A stretch of DNA of 64,000 nucleotides from Pedobacter kyungheensis (GCF_000812965.1 NZ_JSYN01000023.1:104762-168761), one strand, 5' to 3'; shown: positions 36,025 to 45,714, counted from the first letter of the stretch. Notes: generated by a model from the letters alone, not told the origin. Translations and numbers: made by a program.

Positions 36025-38613
36025 ATGGCAGAAGATTTAGAGAATCAGCAGAACGACAAAATCATTCCAATTAATATAGAAGAGCAGATGAAATCGGCCT
36101 ACATTGATTATTCAATGTCGGTAATCGTATCGAGGGCTTTGCCTGATGTACGCGATGGATTAAAACCAGTACACCGCCGTGTTTTATACGGTATGCTGGG
36201 CTTAGGTGTAACCAGCGGTAAACCTTATAAAAAATCTGCCCGTATTGTGGGTGAGGTTTTGGGTAAATACCACCCGCATGGTGATGCATCTGTATATTTT
36301 ACCATGGTACGTATGGCCCAGGACTGGAGCTTGCGTTACCCGATGGTAGATGGACAAGGAAACTTTGGCCACATTGATGGCGACTCGCCGGCTGCAATGC
36401 GTTATACTGAGGCCAGGTTTAGTAAACTGGCTGAGGAAATGGTTGCCGACATCAACAAAGATACTGTTGATTTTCAGCTAAACTTCGATGATACCGAGCA
36501 GGAACCAACTGTTTTACCTTCAAAAATCCCGAACCTTTTGGTTAACGGATCAAGTGGTATTGCGGTAGGTATGGCTACCAACATGGCGCCACATAACTTA
36601 ACAGAGGCCATTGATGGTGTAATTAACTATATCGATAACCGCGAAATTACCGTTGAGGAACTGATGAAGTTTGTAAAAGCTCCTGATTTCCCTACAGGCG
36701 GTATCATTTACGGTTACACCGGTGTTAAAGAAGCTTTTGAAACTGGTCGTGGCCGTATTGTAATGCGTGCCAAAGCCGAAATTGAAAGCATTAAAGACCG
36801 CGAGGTTATTATCGTAACTGAAATTCCATATCAGGTAAATAAAGCCCAGATGATTGAGCGTACTGCTGAATTGGTTGGCGAGAAAAAACTGGAAGGTATT
36901 TCTAATATCAAAGACGAATCGAATAAAGATGGTATCCGTATCGTGTACGAAATTAAACGCGATGCCAATGCCTCTATCGTTTTAAATAACTTATATAAGT
37001 ATACTGCCTTACAAACATCTTTCAGTGTAAATAATATCGCATTGGTAAAAGGCCGTCCGCAAATGCTAAATCTTAAAGATTTAATTGTGCATTTCGTAGA
37101 TCACCGCCATGATGTTATTGTTCGCCGTACCAAATACGAATTGGCCGAAGCCGAAAAACGCGCACACATTTTAGAAGGTTATTTAATTGCTTTAGATCAT
37201 TTAGATGAAGTAATTAAATTAATCCGTGCCTCAGAAACTCCTGAGGATGCCCGCCTTGGCTTGATGGAAAAATTCGGTCTGAGCGATCTTCAGGCACGTG
37301 CGATCCTCGATATGACTTTACGTCGTTTAACAGGACTAGAGCGTGATAAGATTAAAGAGGAATATGCTGAACTGATGAAAACCATCGAATATTTAAAATC
37401 TGTTTTGGCTGACGAAGGCTTAAGGATGAAAATCATTAAAGACGAGCTGGAAGAAGTAAAACAGAAATTTGGCGATGAGCGTAAAACAACCATTGTTCAC
37501 TCTGCAGAAGACATGAGCATGGAAGATTTCATCGATGATGAAGAGGTAGTGATTACCATCTCGCACGAAGGCTATGTTAAACGTACACCTGCAACCGAGT
37601 TCAAAGCACAGGGTAGAGGTGGAAAAGGTTCTAAAGGCAGTACTTCACGTAACGAAGACTTTATTGAGCACATGTTGGTGGCTACAAACCACAACTACAT
37701 GTTATTCTTTACCGAAGCCGGAAGATGTTTCTGGTTAAGGGTTTACGAAATTCCGGAAGGTTCGCGTACCAGCAAAGGAAGGGCGATCCAGAATATCATC
37801 AATATCCCGAAAGAGGAGAAAATTAAAGCTTACATTAAAGTTAAAAACCTGAAAGATCAGGAGTATTTAGAGAACAACTTTATCATTATGTGTACCAAAA
37901 AAGGTACCATTAAGAAAACTTCTCTTGAGGCTTATTCACGCCCGCGTGTAAATGGTATCAACGCCATCAACATTAACGAAGGTGATATTTTACTGGAAGC
38001 TTGTTTAACCAATGGCGAAAGCGAAATTGTAATGGCTTTACGCTCAGGCAGGGCCATCCGTTTCAACGAAAAAACTGTTCGTCCGATGGGTAGAACTGCT
38101 ACCGGTGTACGCGGTGTAAGGCTGGCGCACGACCAGGATGAAGTAGTTGGCATGATTGCTGTAAACAATCCTGAAGTTACGGTGTTAGTAGTATCAGAAA
38201 AAGGTTATGGAAAACGTACCGATATTGAAGATTACCGTGTAACCAACCGTGGTGGTAAAGGGGTAAAAACCATTAACGTGACCGAAAAAACCGGACAATT
38301 AGTTTCGATTAAAGACGTTACTGATAGCGAAGATTTGATGATCATTAACCGTTCGGGCATTGTAATCCGGATTCCGGTTTCTGCTTTAAGGGTGATGGGA
38401 CGTGCAACACAAGGTGTACGCTTAATCTCTTTGAAAGGTGATGATGAAATTGCATCGGTAACAAAAATCGACCACGAGGAAGATGAAGAAGAAACAGTAG
38501 ATTTAGATAGTGTTGTAGTTGACGGCGAAGAATTAGAGGCCGATACCACACCAGAAACTGATGATGCTGACGAAGATGATGATTCAGATAACGAAACGGA
38601 AGAAGAAAAATAA
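36025..38613 (+). CDS. gyrA: DNA gyrase subunit A
   Basis: An 862-residue type IIA topoisomerase subunit that cuts and rejoins DNA in the GyrA2-GyrB2 complex. Catalytic Tyr127 lies in AAMRYTEARF. The winged-helix/tower domains run to about residue 510, followed by the six-bladed beta-pinwheel with its GyrA-box-like AQGRGGKGSKG near 525. A strongly acidic tail (last about 45 residues, DADEDDDSDNETEEE) ends the protein. In the quinolone-determining region Ala88 and Phe92 stand where E. coli has Ser83 and Asp87. The downstream TPR gene begins 26 bases later. Confidence 0.97.
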   Translation: MAEDLENQQNDKIIPINIEEQMKSAYIDYSMSVIVSRALPDVRDGLKPVHRRVLYGMLGLGVTSGKPYKKSARIVGEVLGKYHPHGDASVYFTMVRMAQDWSLRYPMVDGQGNFGHIDGDSPAAMRYTEARFSKLAEEMVADINKDTVDFQLNFDDTEQEPTVLPSKIPNLLVNGSSGIAVGMATNMAPHNLTEAIDGVINYIDNREITVEELMKFVKAPDFPTGGIIYGYTGVKEAFETGRGRIVMRAKAEIESIKDREVIIVTEIPYQVNKAQMIERTAELVGEKKLEGISNIKDESNKDGIRIVYEIKRDANASIVLNNLYKYTALQTSFSVNNIALVKGRPQMLNLKDLIVHFVDHRHDVIVRRTKYELAEAEKRAHILEGYLIALDHLDEVIKLIRASETPEDARLGLMEKFGLSDLQARAILDMTLRRLTGLERDKIKEEYAELMKTIEYLKSVLADEGLRMKIIKDELEEVKQKFGDERKTTIVHSAEDMSMEDFIDDEEVVITISHEGYVKRTPATEFKAQGRGGKGSKGSTSRNEDFIEHMLVATNHNYMLFFTEAGRCFWLRVYEIPEGSRTSKGRAIQNIINIPKEEKIKAYIKVKNLKDQEYLENNFIIMCTKKGTIKKTSLEAYSRPRVNGINAININEGDILLEACLTNGESEIVMALRSGRAIRFNEKTVRPMGRTATGVRGVRLAHDQDEVVGMIAVNNPEVTVLVVSEKGYGKRTDIEDYRVTNRGGKGVKTINVTEKTGQLVSIKDVTDSEDLMIINRSGIVIRIPVSALRVMGRATQGVRLISLKGDDEIASVTKIDHEEDEEETVDLDSVVVDGEELEADTTPETDDADEDDDSDNETEEEK

Positions 38614-38639
38614 CTAAAATTAAGATCAGAATAAAAATT

Positions 38640-39728
38640 ATGAAAAGAGTATTTCTAAGTATATTTCTGGCAGGTGCAGTAAGCGCTGCTTTTGCTCAGA
38701 AAAGCGAAGTTTCAGCAGCAAGAAACGATTGGGGCTTATTCCAGCTTACCTCGTCTAACGCTTCAACTCCACTAGCCAAAAAATTAGAAGCTTTAGCAAA
38801 AGGCCTGGCTCACACCGACAAAGCCATTGCTGACGAAAAATCTAAAGTAATGCCCGAAGCATGGTCTTACCGTGCACTTTTCGCATCTTCTGCTGCGATT
38901 TTAGACTCTGTAAGCACAGCAAATGCCGATGCAAACTTAAAAATTGCCCGTGAAGCCCTTGTTGAAGCTAAAAAACTGGATACAAAAGGGGCTGAAAAAG
39001 ACAATATCAATTTAGCTGAAACCAATGTAATTAATGCTGTTAGAAACGGTGGTGTTATTGCTTACAACAAAAAAGATTACAAAACAGCTTATCAGAAATT
39101 TGTTCAGGCTACAGAAATTAATCCTCAGGATACTTCAATGTACCTAAATGCAGGTATTGCTGCCAGAACGATTGAAGATTATCCTGGTATGATTACTCAA
39201 TTTAAAAAGGTAATTGCTTTAAATTCACCACAATCTAAAGATTTGTATAATGAAATTATTACAACTGTTTTAGCGAAACAGAAAGATACTACTGCTGCTT
39301 TGGCATTAATTAAAGAAGCAACTGCAAAATTCCCTGACAATACAGACTGGATTAAAACTGAAACCCAGATTTATATCGATAGGGGTGATGCTGCAAAATC
39401 TGAGCAAATGTTAGTGGCTTTAGCAACTAAAGAACCAAACAATGCAAACTATCAGGTTTTATTAGGTAACATTTATTTCAGCCAGGCTTTAAAATTGCAA
39501 GGCGAAAGAAATAAAATTGACCAGAAAAAAGTAAAAGAATTTAATGAAGTAACCGCTAAAATGAACGCTTTGTTAGATAAATCGCTTCCTTTTTACAAAA
39601 AAGCATTAGAAATTGACAGCAAAAATGCAGGTGCATTAGAGACCTTAAAAACCATTTATGCTTTCAGAAATGATACTAAAAATTACGACGAGATTAAAAA
39701 ACGTTTAGACGCACTGCCTAAACAATAA
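38640..39728 (+). CDS. Secreted TPR-repeat protein, paralogue 1
   Basis: A 362-residue exported protein with a signal peptide (LAGAVSAAFAQ). TPR-like helices include NGGVIAYNKKDYKTAYQKFVQAT, MYLNAGIAARTIEDYPGMI and a final KSLPFYKKALEIDSKNAGALETL. It probably scaffolds protein contacts in the periplasm, but no partner is known. It is close behind gyrA, so may be partly co-transcribed. A good terminator follows. A shorter-range paralogue comes next. Confidence 0.8.
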   Translation: MKRVFLSIFLAGAVSAAFAQKSEVSAARNDWGLFQLTSSNASTPLAKKLEALAKGLAHTDKAIADEKSKVMPEAWSYRALFASSAAILDSVSTANADANLKIAREALVEAKKLDTKGAEKDNINLAETNVINAVRNGGVIAYNKKDYKTAYQKFVQATEINPQDTSMYLNAGIAARTIEDYPGMITQFKKVIALNSPQSKDLYNEIITTVLAKQKDTTAALALIKEATAKFPDNTDWIKTETQIYIDRGDAAKSEQMLVALATKEPNNANYQVLLGNIYFSQALKLQGERNKIDQKKVKEFNEVTAKMNALLDKSLPFYKKALEIDSKNAGALETLKTIYAFRNDTKNYDEIKKRLDALPKQ

Positions 39729-39750
39729 TTTACACCGTGTTTTAAAAAAA

Positions 39751-39780
39751 GAGCCCTGAAATTTCGGGGCTCTTTTTTTT
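39751..39780 (+). terminator. Rho-independent terminator after the first TPR gene
   Basis: GAGCCCTGAAATTTCGGGGC closes with TC and eight Ts: stem GAGCCCtGAAA/TTTCgGGGCTC, 22 bases beyond the stop. Confidence 0.9.
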
Positions 39781-39827
39781 ATGTCTATTTTTATGGTTTA
39801 TTATAGTTTTACTCATTTCTTTATCCT

Positions 39828-40973
39828 ATGCAGAATTGCTTTAAAATATCATTGATCGCTTTAAGTTTAGTCTCTTTTAACGCAGTAGCTCAAAAAAGCC
39901 AAATCCTGATCGCAAGAAATTCGGTTGGTAAATTGCAGGCTTCAATTGCCAATAAAGAAGACCAAAAGAAACAACTGGCAATCATTAACGATGGTTTAAA
40001 ATCAATCGAATCGGCCGAGAAAGACACTAAAACCAAAAACTGGACCGAAACCTGGTCGATAAAATCATATTTAACATCGTTTGCCGCAATAATTGATACC
40101 GACCAGGGCAACTCGAATAAATATTACGATACCGCGATTGAGGCAGTAGCCAAAGCAAAATCGCTTGATCGCTACAATGATAATTCAGGCCTGATTAAAG
40201 CCTCTGACCACAATATCCTCATCAAAAAACAAGATAAAGCCAACGAAGCTTTTTTTAACAACGAATTTAAAGAAGCTTTTGCCGACTTAAAGGAGGTGAG
40301 CAATAAATTTCCTGCCGATACCACATTGGCGTTAAATACCGCAATTTGCGCTTTAAACATCCAATCATACGATGAATCTTTAAATTATTTTAAACGCGCT
40401 AAAGAAAACGGCATTAAAAATCCATCGGTTTATCAAAAAATGGCTCAAATGTATGTGGTAAAATCTGATTACGAAACAGCCATTAAAACACTGGAAGAAG
40501 GATTGGTATTAAATCCCTTTAACCGTTTTTTAACAAACGATTACATTAATCTTCTGCTGGATACCGAAAATTACAGCAAAGCTACCACGCTGATTGAAAG
40601 AAACTTACAAGTTGAAAAGGGTAGTAAGCTGCTTTATTTTCTGTACGGTTATTTACAACAGGTTGGCGGCAACAATTCTACAGCGATTTTAGCTTATGAT
40701 AAAGCCCTGGCAACAGACCAGAATTATTTCGACGCTTTGTACCAGCTAAGCCTTGCATATATCAATACTGCAAACGAAACATTAAAAAAGAACGACGCAG
40801 ATAAAGCCAGTAAATACAATGGCTTAATTAACCGCGCGCAGTTTGCTTTACAACGGGCTAACGAAATTAATCCGAACGACAAAAAAACTGTTCAGCTGTT
40901 GCTTGATATTTACACCCGTAAAAAAGCTACAGATAAAGTTCAGGAGCTTAGCCGCAAGCTTCAGGAATTATAA
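39828..40973 (+). CDS. Secreted TPR-repeat protein, paralogue 2
   Basis: A 381-residue exported protein (signal peptide to about FNAVAQ) with the same layout as the gene before it: a matching N-terminal block (WTETWSIKSYLTSFAAIID beside PEAWSYRALFASSAAILD in the first) and then TPR units such as YQKMAQMYVVKSDYETAIKTLEEGL and AILAYDKALATDQNYFDALYQL. It arose by tandem duplication. A terminator separates the two, so it needs its own promoter. Function unknown. Confidence 0.8.
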   Translation: MQNCFKISLIALSLVSFNAVAQKSQILIARNSVGKLQASIANKEDQKKQLAIINDGLKSIESAEKDTKTKNWTETWSIKSYLTSFAAIIDTDQGNSNKYYDTAIEAVAKAKSLDRYNDNSGLIKASDHNILIKKQDKANEAFFNNEFKEAFADLKEVSNKFPADTTLALNTAICALNIQSYDESLNYFKRAKENGIKNPSVYQKMAQMYVVKSDYETAIKTLEEGLVLNPFNRFLTNDYINLLLDTENYSKATTLIERNLQVEKGSKLLYFLYGYLQQVGGNNSTAILAYDKALATDQNYFDALYQLSLAYINTANETLKKNDADKASKYNGLINRAQFALQRANEINPNDKKTVQLLLDIYTRKKATDKVQELSRKLQEL

Positions 40974-41187
40974 GCTGCGATATTGATCTAATTCATTATA
41001 CGTTTTTTAACTGATTTTTGAGCCGATTACAGCGGGTAGGCTAGTGTTGTTAAAATATAACTTAACATAATATTAATTATAAGACTGAAACATTATTCTG
41101 GCTTTACAGGCTGTTTACTGGTTTCATTGCTTTATTTATCAGATTACACTACATTAGCTATACAGCATTCTACCAAAACCAAATTTT

Positions 41188-41649
41188 ATGAGCAGCAAGC
41201 AGGAATTTACTTATCCAAAAATTTATTTGTATCGCCGAATTGTACAGTCAAAATTATTTATCGACAGCAATTACGCTAAGCATATCGATTTGGATAATAT
41301 TTCTGACGAAGCTTTTTTTTCTAAATTCCATTTCATCAGGCTCTTTAAAAATGTTTACGGAAAAACGCCGCATCAGTATTTAAAAGCCGTCCGCATTGAG
41401 AATGCCAAGAAATTACTCAAAAATGGTGAATCTGTATCGGAAGTTTGTTTTTTAGTGGGTTTTGATAGTTTAAGTTCATTTAGCGGTTTATTCAAACGCA
41501 TGGTTGGCCAGTCAGCATCAACATACGCAGCAATACACAAACAAAATAAAGCTTTAGCTGCTAAAACACCATTGGCTTTTATACCAGGTTGTTACGCTTA
41601 CCAGCACGGGTGGTCTGAAAATAGCAATTTTGAAGAAACCGACCTTTAA
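41188..41649 (+). CDS. AraC-type HTH transcriptional regulator
   Basis: A 153-residue protein made almost only of the AraC/XylS DNA-binding domain. The two helix-turn-helix units are near residues 30-75 (FSKFHFIRLFKNVYGKTPHQYL) and 80-125 (ESVSEVCFLVGFDSLSSFSGLFKRMVG). There is no N-terminal sensor domain. The next gene, a VOC protein 45 bases downstream, is the likely target or partner. The effector is not evident. Confidence 0.88.
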   Translation: MSSKQEFTYPKIYLYRRIVQSKLFIDSNYAKHIDLDNISDEAFFSKFHFIRLFKNVYGKTPHQYLKAVRIENAKKLLKNGESVSEVCFLVGFDSLSSFSGLFKRMVGQSASTYAAIHKQNKALAAKTPLAFIPGCYAYQHGWSENSNFEETDL

Positions 41650-41694
41650 AATGACGGTTATCTTTGTCTAACATTAAACTTAAAACGAAAGACA

Positions 41695-42129
41695 ATGATT
41701 ACCAAAATGACCGTTACCAATATCCATGTAATTGACCAGAATAGCGCCTACGATTTTTACGTTAATAAATTAGGTTTCAATCTTGTTGATGATATTCCGA
41801 TGGGCCCCGATACCAGATGGCTTACCGTCTCCCCTCCTGATCAGCCTGATTTGCAACTTGTGCTGTTTCCGGTAAAAGTGAGTAAAATGTTCCCAAAAGA
41901 AACCGCTGAAACCTTGATTTCGCTGATTAAACAAGGGATTTTCGGCTGTGGGGTGCTTACCTGTAACGATATTTTTGCTACTTACGAAGAGCTTGTTGCT
42001 AAAGGCGTCGAATTTATAAAACCGCCATCAAAAGAGTTTTATGGCACTGAAGCCTTGTTTAAAGACGATTCTGGTAATTACTTTTCGCTACAACCCTTAA
42101 ATAACTTCGGCAATGAAAACAATATTTGA
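41695..42129 (+). CDS. VOC-superfamily (glyoxalase/bleomycin-resistance-like) protein
   Basis: A 144-residue protein with paired beta-alpha-beta-beta-beta modules: MTVTNIHVIDQNSAYDFYVNKLGFNLVDD in the first half and CNDIFATYEELVAKGVEF with FKDDSGNYFSLQ in the second. Family members bind a metal and small ligands (glyoxalase I, dioxygenases, antibiotic sequestration). The reaction is unknown. It overlaps the DUF1569 gene by 17 bases and follows the AraC-type regulator, so the three probably form one operon. Confidence 0.85.
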   Translation: MITKMTVTNIHVIDQNSAYDFYVNKLGFNLVDDIPMGPDTRWLTVSPPDQPDLQLVLFPVKVSKMFPKETAETLISLIKQGIFGCGVLTCNDIFATYEELVAKGVEFIKPPSKEFYGTEALFKDDSGNYFSLQPLNNFGNENNI

Positions 42130-42574
42130 TCAAACGGTAAGAAATGAGCTTACTAACCGAATCGGTAAATTATCGTCAGAAAGTAAGGCTGAATGGGGAA
42201 AAATGAATGTTTACCAGATGACGAAACATTGTAATCGTTGGAATAACTGGGTTTTAGGAAAAGAAGATTATGCGGATTATACTTATAAGCAAGATTTTAT
42301 CGGAAAGATTTTTGGTAAATGGGCTTTAAAAAGTAATACCAAAAATGATAAACCAATTGGAAAAAATATGCCAGCCGGGAAAGCTTTTACCATTAAGGAA
42401 ATTGATGGTGATGTAGAAGCGCAGAAAATAAAATGGATACAACTGATAGCTGACTATGAATACTTTTCTAACCCTGGTTTTGTACACGATTTTTTCGGTA
42501 AAATGTCTAAAACGCAAATTGGTACTTTTGCCTACAAACATTTCGATCATCACCTAAGGCAATTTGGCGTATAA
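42113..42574 (+). CDS. DUF1569 (DinB-like fold) protein
   Basis: A 153-residue protein resembling the DUF1569 family of DinB-like four-helix proteins: KMNVYQMTKHCNRWNNWVLG near residue 31 and a C-terminal FAYKHFDHHLRQFGV, where histidines could bind a metal. No enzymatic role is established for the family. Translation is coupled to the VOC gene. Confidence 0.75.
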   Translation: MKTIFDQTVRNELTNRIGKLSSESKAEWGKMNVYQMTKHCNRWNNWVLGKEDYADYTYKQDFIGKIFGKWALKSNTKNDKPIGKNMPAGKAFTIKEIDGDVEAQKIKWIQLIADYEYFSNPGFVHDFFGKMSKTQIGTFAYKHFDHHLRQFGV

Positions 42575-42609
42575 ATAAAACAATTGTAATTGCCGCTTGT
42601 ATTTTTAGC

Positions 42610-43308
42610 ATGTACGATCATTATAGTTTTCAGGATGCCACTGCTTACCAGATTGAACTGGCCAAACAACTCAGGTTTGAGCAGATTGATCAGATTGAAA
42701 CCATTGCCGGTGCCGATATTTCATTTAATAAATACAGTACAACGATGTACGCAACCATTGTAATACTCACTTATCCGGCTATGGTTTTAAAGTCCTTCGC
42801 ATTAGCTACTTACGAAACTAATTTCCCCTACAAGCCCGGTTTTTTAGGTTTTAAAGAAGTGCCGGCTTTATTGAAAGTCTGGGAGCTGATTAAAAACAAA
42901 CCGGATGTGGTGGTATTGGATGGAAATGGGATTCTACATCCCAGACGCATGGGCGTAGCTTCACATTTTGGTATTTTGGCCAATCAGGCAACAATTGGCT
43001 GTGCCAAAAGCCTTTTGTATGGAGAAAATCATTTGCCGGCACCACTTAAATTCAGCACCACGGAAATTAAAAGCCATGGCGAAACACTCGGTTTTGCACT
43101 GCGTACCAAAAATAATTGTGCACCAGTTTATGTATCGGCAGGACATTTAACTACGCAGCGGCAAAGCCTCGAAGTGATAAAAAATTGCATTGGCAACTAC
43201 CGCATTCCGGAGCCCACACGCCAGGCGCATAATATTGTGAACGATTTTAGAACAGGTAAACTTAAAGCTGGTTTTCATGAAGTTTCACCAGATTTGACCC
43301 TGTTTTAA
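42610..43308 (+). CDS. nfi: Endonuclease V
   Basis: A 232-residue DNA repair nuclease that cuts one base 3' of deoxyinosine. Catalytic residues fit the family: Asp36 in IAGADISF, the Glu in PGFLGFKEVP (Glu83) and Asp104 in VVLDGNGILHPRRMG, followed by ASHFGI. Length matches E. coli Nfi (223). It begins 35 bases after the DUF1569 gene and is followed nine bases later by a two-hairpin repeat. Confidence 0.93.
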   Translation: MYDHYSFQDATAYQIELAKQLRFEQIDQIETIAGADISFNKYSTTMYATIVILTYPAMVLKSFALATYETNFPYKPGFLGFKEVPALLKVWELIKNKPDVVVLDGNGILHPRRMGVASHFGILANQATIGCAKSLLYGENHLPAPLKFSTTEIKSHGETLGFALRTKNNCAPVYVSAGHLTTQRQSLEVIKNCIGNYRIPEPTRQAHNIVNDFRTGKLKAGFHEVSPDLTLF

Positions 43309-43316
43309 TTACAGAA

Positions 43317-43364
43317 ATCGTCCGCGTTTGTAACGCGGATGACCGAAAGAAGCGATTGCATCGC
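43317..43364 (+). repeat. Two-hairpin repeat after nfi
   Basis: Hairpin ATCGTCCGCGTT-tgt-AACGCGGATG at 43317-43341, then GCGAT-tgc-ATCGC at 43352-43364. It lies between convergent nfi and hemF and has the same orientation relative to the upstream stop as the other copies. Confidence 0.8.
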
Positions 43365-43376
43365 TTATCTATTATA

Positions 43377-44291
43377 CTACACCCAGTTGATTCCTTTTTT
43401 CAGCAATTGCAAAGTTTCGTATTCTTCAGTATCAACAGCTGGATGTACATTGTAACCCCAATTGGCCTGCGGCGGTAAGCTCATTAAAATAGATTCGATA
43501 CGACCATTGGTTTCCAGGCCAAATTTTGTTCCTGAATCATAAACGAGGTTAAATTCTACATAACGGCTCCGGCGCTGGTATTGCCATTCTTTATGTTGTT
43601 CAGTAAATGCTTTATCGCGATTGCGGTCAATCAGTTCGGTATAAATGGGTAAGAAAGTTTCGCCAACATTAATCGAGAAATCTAAAATCTGTTCCCAGCT
43701 TAAATTAGTATTTTCAGGTTTTAAACGATCGTAAAAAATACCACCAATGCCACGGGTTTCTTCGCGGTGTTTAATGTAGAAATAATCGTCGGCATGCGTT
43801 TTAAACTTTGGATAAAAATCCGGGCTAAATTCGTCGCAAGCCTTTTTCAGTTTATGGTGAAAAAACCGGGCATCATTTTCGAAAACATAATGCGGCGTTA
43901 AATCAATACCACCACCAAACCAGCGCGTGGTTTCGTTCAGTTCGAAATAACGGATATTCATGTGGATGATGGGCACCAAGGGATGATTCGGGTGGATTAC
44001 AATAGAAACGCCAGTTGCAAAAAAATCATCTTCTGTTACGTTGAAAGCTTTTTTAACCGCCTCAGGTAATTTACCGTGTACAGCCGAAAAATTTACGCCC
44101 CCCTTTTCAATTATTGCACCATTTTGCATAATCCGGGTACGTCCGCCTCCCCCACCGTTTCGCTCCCAAAGCTCCTCTTCAAACTTTCCTTTGCCATCGG
44201 CAATTTCCAATCCACGGCAAATCTCATTCTGGATTTGCTTATAACGCGCTGCTACTTCTTCTTTCAACATGATGGCTTTTTCTATTTCCAT
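43377..44291 (-). CDS. hemF: Coproporphyrinogen III oxidase, oxygen-dependent
   Basis: A 304-residue cytosolic enzyme that converts coproporphyrinogen III to protoporphyrinogen IX with O2. Signature blocks: WERNGGGGGRTRIMQNG (about 42-58), VIHPNHPLVPIIHMNIRYFE, WFGGGIDLTPHY and the C-terminal 'ESILMSLPPQANWGYN'. Length is as expected. It has a separate start from the neighbouring MFS gene, 86 bases away. Confidence 0.96.
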   Translation of the reverse strand: MEIEKAIMLKEEVAARYKQIQNEICRGLEIADGKGKFEEELWERNGGGGGRTRIMQNGAIIEKGGVNFSAVHGKLPEAVKKAFNVTEDDFFATGVSIVIHPNHPLVPIIHMNIRYFELNETTRWFGGGIDLTPHYVFENDARFFHHKLKKACDEFSPDFYPKFKTHADDYFYIKHREETRGIGGIFYDRLKPENTNLSWEQILDFSINVGETFLPIYTELIDRNRDKAFTEQHKEWQYQRRSRYVEFNLVYDSGTKFGLETNGRIESILMSLPPQANWGYNVHPAVDTEEYETLQLLKKGINWV

Positions 44292-44377
44292 ACAAATTTA
44301 AGGCTATTCAAATAGCTCTGCTGATTTATGTTTAGATAGTACATTTTATTGACATTGACTGATGAAACCAGCCAGAT

Positions 44378-45610
44378 TTATTGCTCCAGATAGTTCAGAT
44401 CTTTATTAAAACTTTCTTTTAAAGAAGCTACAGAAAGCATAGCGATAACTGTTAATATACCCATTACAATAAAAGCTGCAGAAACGATATCGTAGCGGTG
44501 CACAAACAATTCAAATACAAAGGTTATCGGAATTAAAGCGCCGCGTACAAAGTTAGGCGCAGTTGTAGTAACAGTTGAACGGATATTGGTACCAAACTGC
44601 TCGGCCGCGATAGTTACAAAGGTGGCCCAATAGCCTACAGCAAAGCCCATAAACAAACAAATAAGAATAAAATTGCTTTCGGTTAAACCTGTACTGGTGA
44701 GGTAAATAATAACCGTAATTACCGATAAACCCTGAAAAATAAGCACGGTTTTCTTACGCGACCTTAAAACTTGTGCTAAAACGCCGCATACCACATCGCC
44801 AATGGCGATACCGAAATAAGTATACATAATTCCAGTACCAGGATTTAACAATTCTTTTGTGCCTAAAGCTTTACCTATTTCAGGCGATTGAGTAACCAGA
44901 ATGCCGACAATAAACCAAAGCGGTAGCCCAAGGCAAATACAAGCCAGGTATTTTAAAAAGCGTTTGCGATCAGAAAAAAGCATGAAAAAGTTACCTTTTG
45001 AGACCGCTTTATCCTGCTCGGCATTCTTAAACATCCCCGATTCGAAGGTACCAACGCGTAAAAGTAACAGTAATAATCCCATTCCACCACCTACAAAATA
45101 CGAGGTTTGCCAGGTAAAATGTTTCCCAATAGTAGCAGCAGCTGCAGCGCCCAGCAAGCCTATTCCTGCTACAACCATAGTTCCGTAACCACGTTTTTCT
45201 TTGTCCATGGTTTCAGTAACGAGAGTAATCCCCGCACCAAGCTCGCCGGCCAAACCAATTCCGGCTATAAACCTGATAATGGCATAAGTATGCACATCGT
45301 TAGCGAAACCATTTGCAATGTTCGCCAGCGAATACATCAATATAGAGCCGAAAAGTACCTTAATGCGACCAAATTTATCGCCAATAATCCCCCATAGCAA
45401 ACCACCCAGCAGTAAACCAAACATCTGCATATTGATTACATATTCTCCTTCCGTACGCATGTGCTCGGCTGAAATACCAATTTCGGTAAAACTTTTAATC
45501 CTTACTACCGAAAACAATACCAGGTCATAAATGTCAACGAAATAGCCCAGAGCGGCTACAATGACTAAGAAGGTTACATTACGTTTGTTGGTTTGGGCTT
45601 GCTGGTCCAT
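44378..45610 (-). CDS. MFS transporter, metabolite:H+ symporter type
   Basis: A 410-residue carrier with 12 hydrophobic segments. GYFVDIYDLVLFSVVRIKS, LLWGIIGDKFGRIKVLFGSILMYS and GIGLAGELGAGITLVTE follow the sugar/metabolite symporter (SP/MHS-like) pattern. Bacteroidota members often move organic acids or sugars, but the substrate is not evident. Transcribed in the same direction as hemF, which may share the transcript. Confidence 0.85.
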   Translation of the reverse strand: MDQQAQTNKRNVTFLVIVAALGYFVDIYDLVLFSVVRIKSFTEIGISAEHMRTEGEYVINMQMFGLLLGGLLWGIIGDKFGRIKVLFGSILMYSLANIANGFANDVHTYAIIRFIAGIGLAGELGAGITLVTETMDKEKRGYGTMVVAGIGLLGAAAAATIGKHFTWQTSYFVGGGMGLLLLLLRVGTFESGMFKNAEQDKAVSKGNFFMLFSDRKRFLKYLACICLGLPLWFIVGILVTQSPEIGKALGTKELLNPGTGIMYTYFGIAIGDVVCGVLAQVLRSRKKTVLIFQGLSVITVIIYLTSTGLTESNFILICLFMGFAVGYWATFVTIAAEQFGTNIRSTVTTTAPNFVRGALIPITFVFELFVHRYDIVSAAFIVMGILTVIAMLSVASLKESFNKDLNYLEQ

Positions 45611-45679
45611 TTAAATATTTGGGTTTAATCGCTGAAAGTACGCATTAACACAAATAAATTAAAATAGATTTTAAAATAA

Positions 45680-45705
45680 AAGCCACACCTGGTTTGGTGT
45701 GGCTT
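45680..45705 (-). terminator. Rho-independent terminator of the small lipoprotein gene
   Basis: Minus strand: AAGCCACACC-aaacca-GGTGTGGCTT followed by TTATTTT; a 10-base stem directly after the stop of the lipoprotein gene. Confidence 0.8.
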
Positions 45706-45714
45706 GTAATCTGC

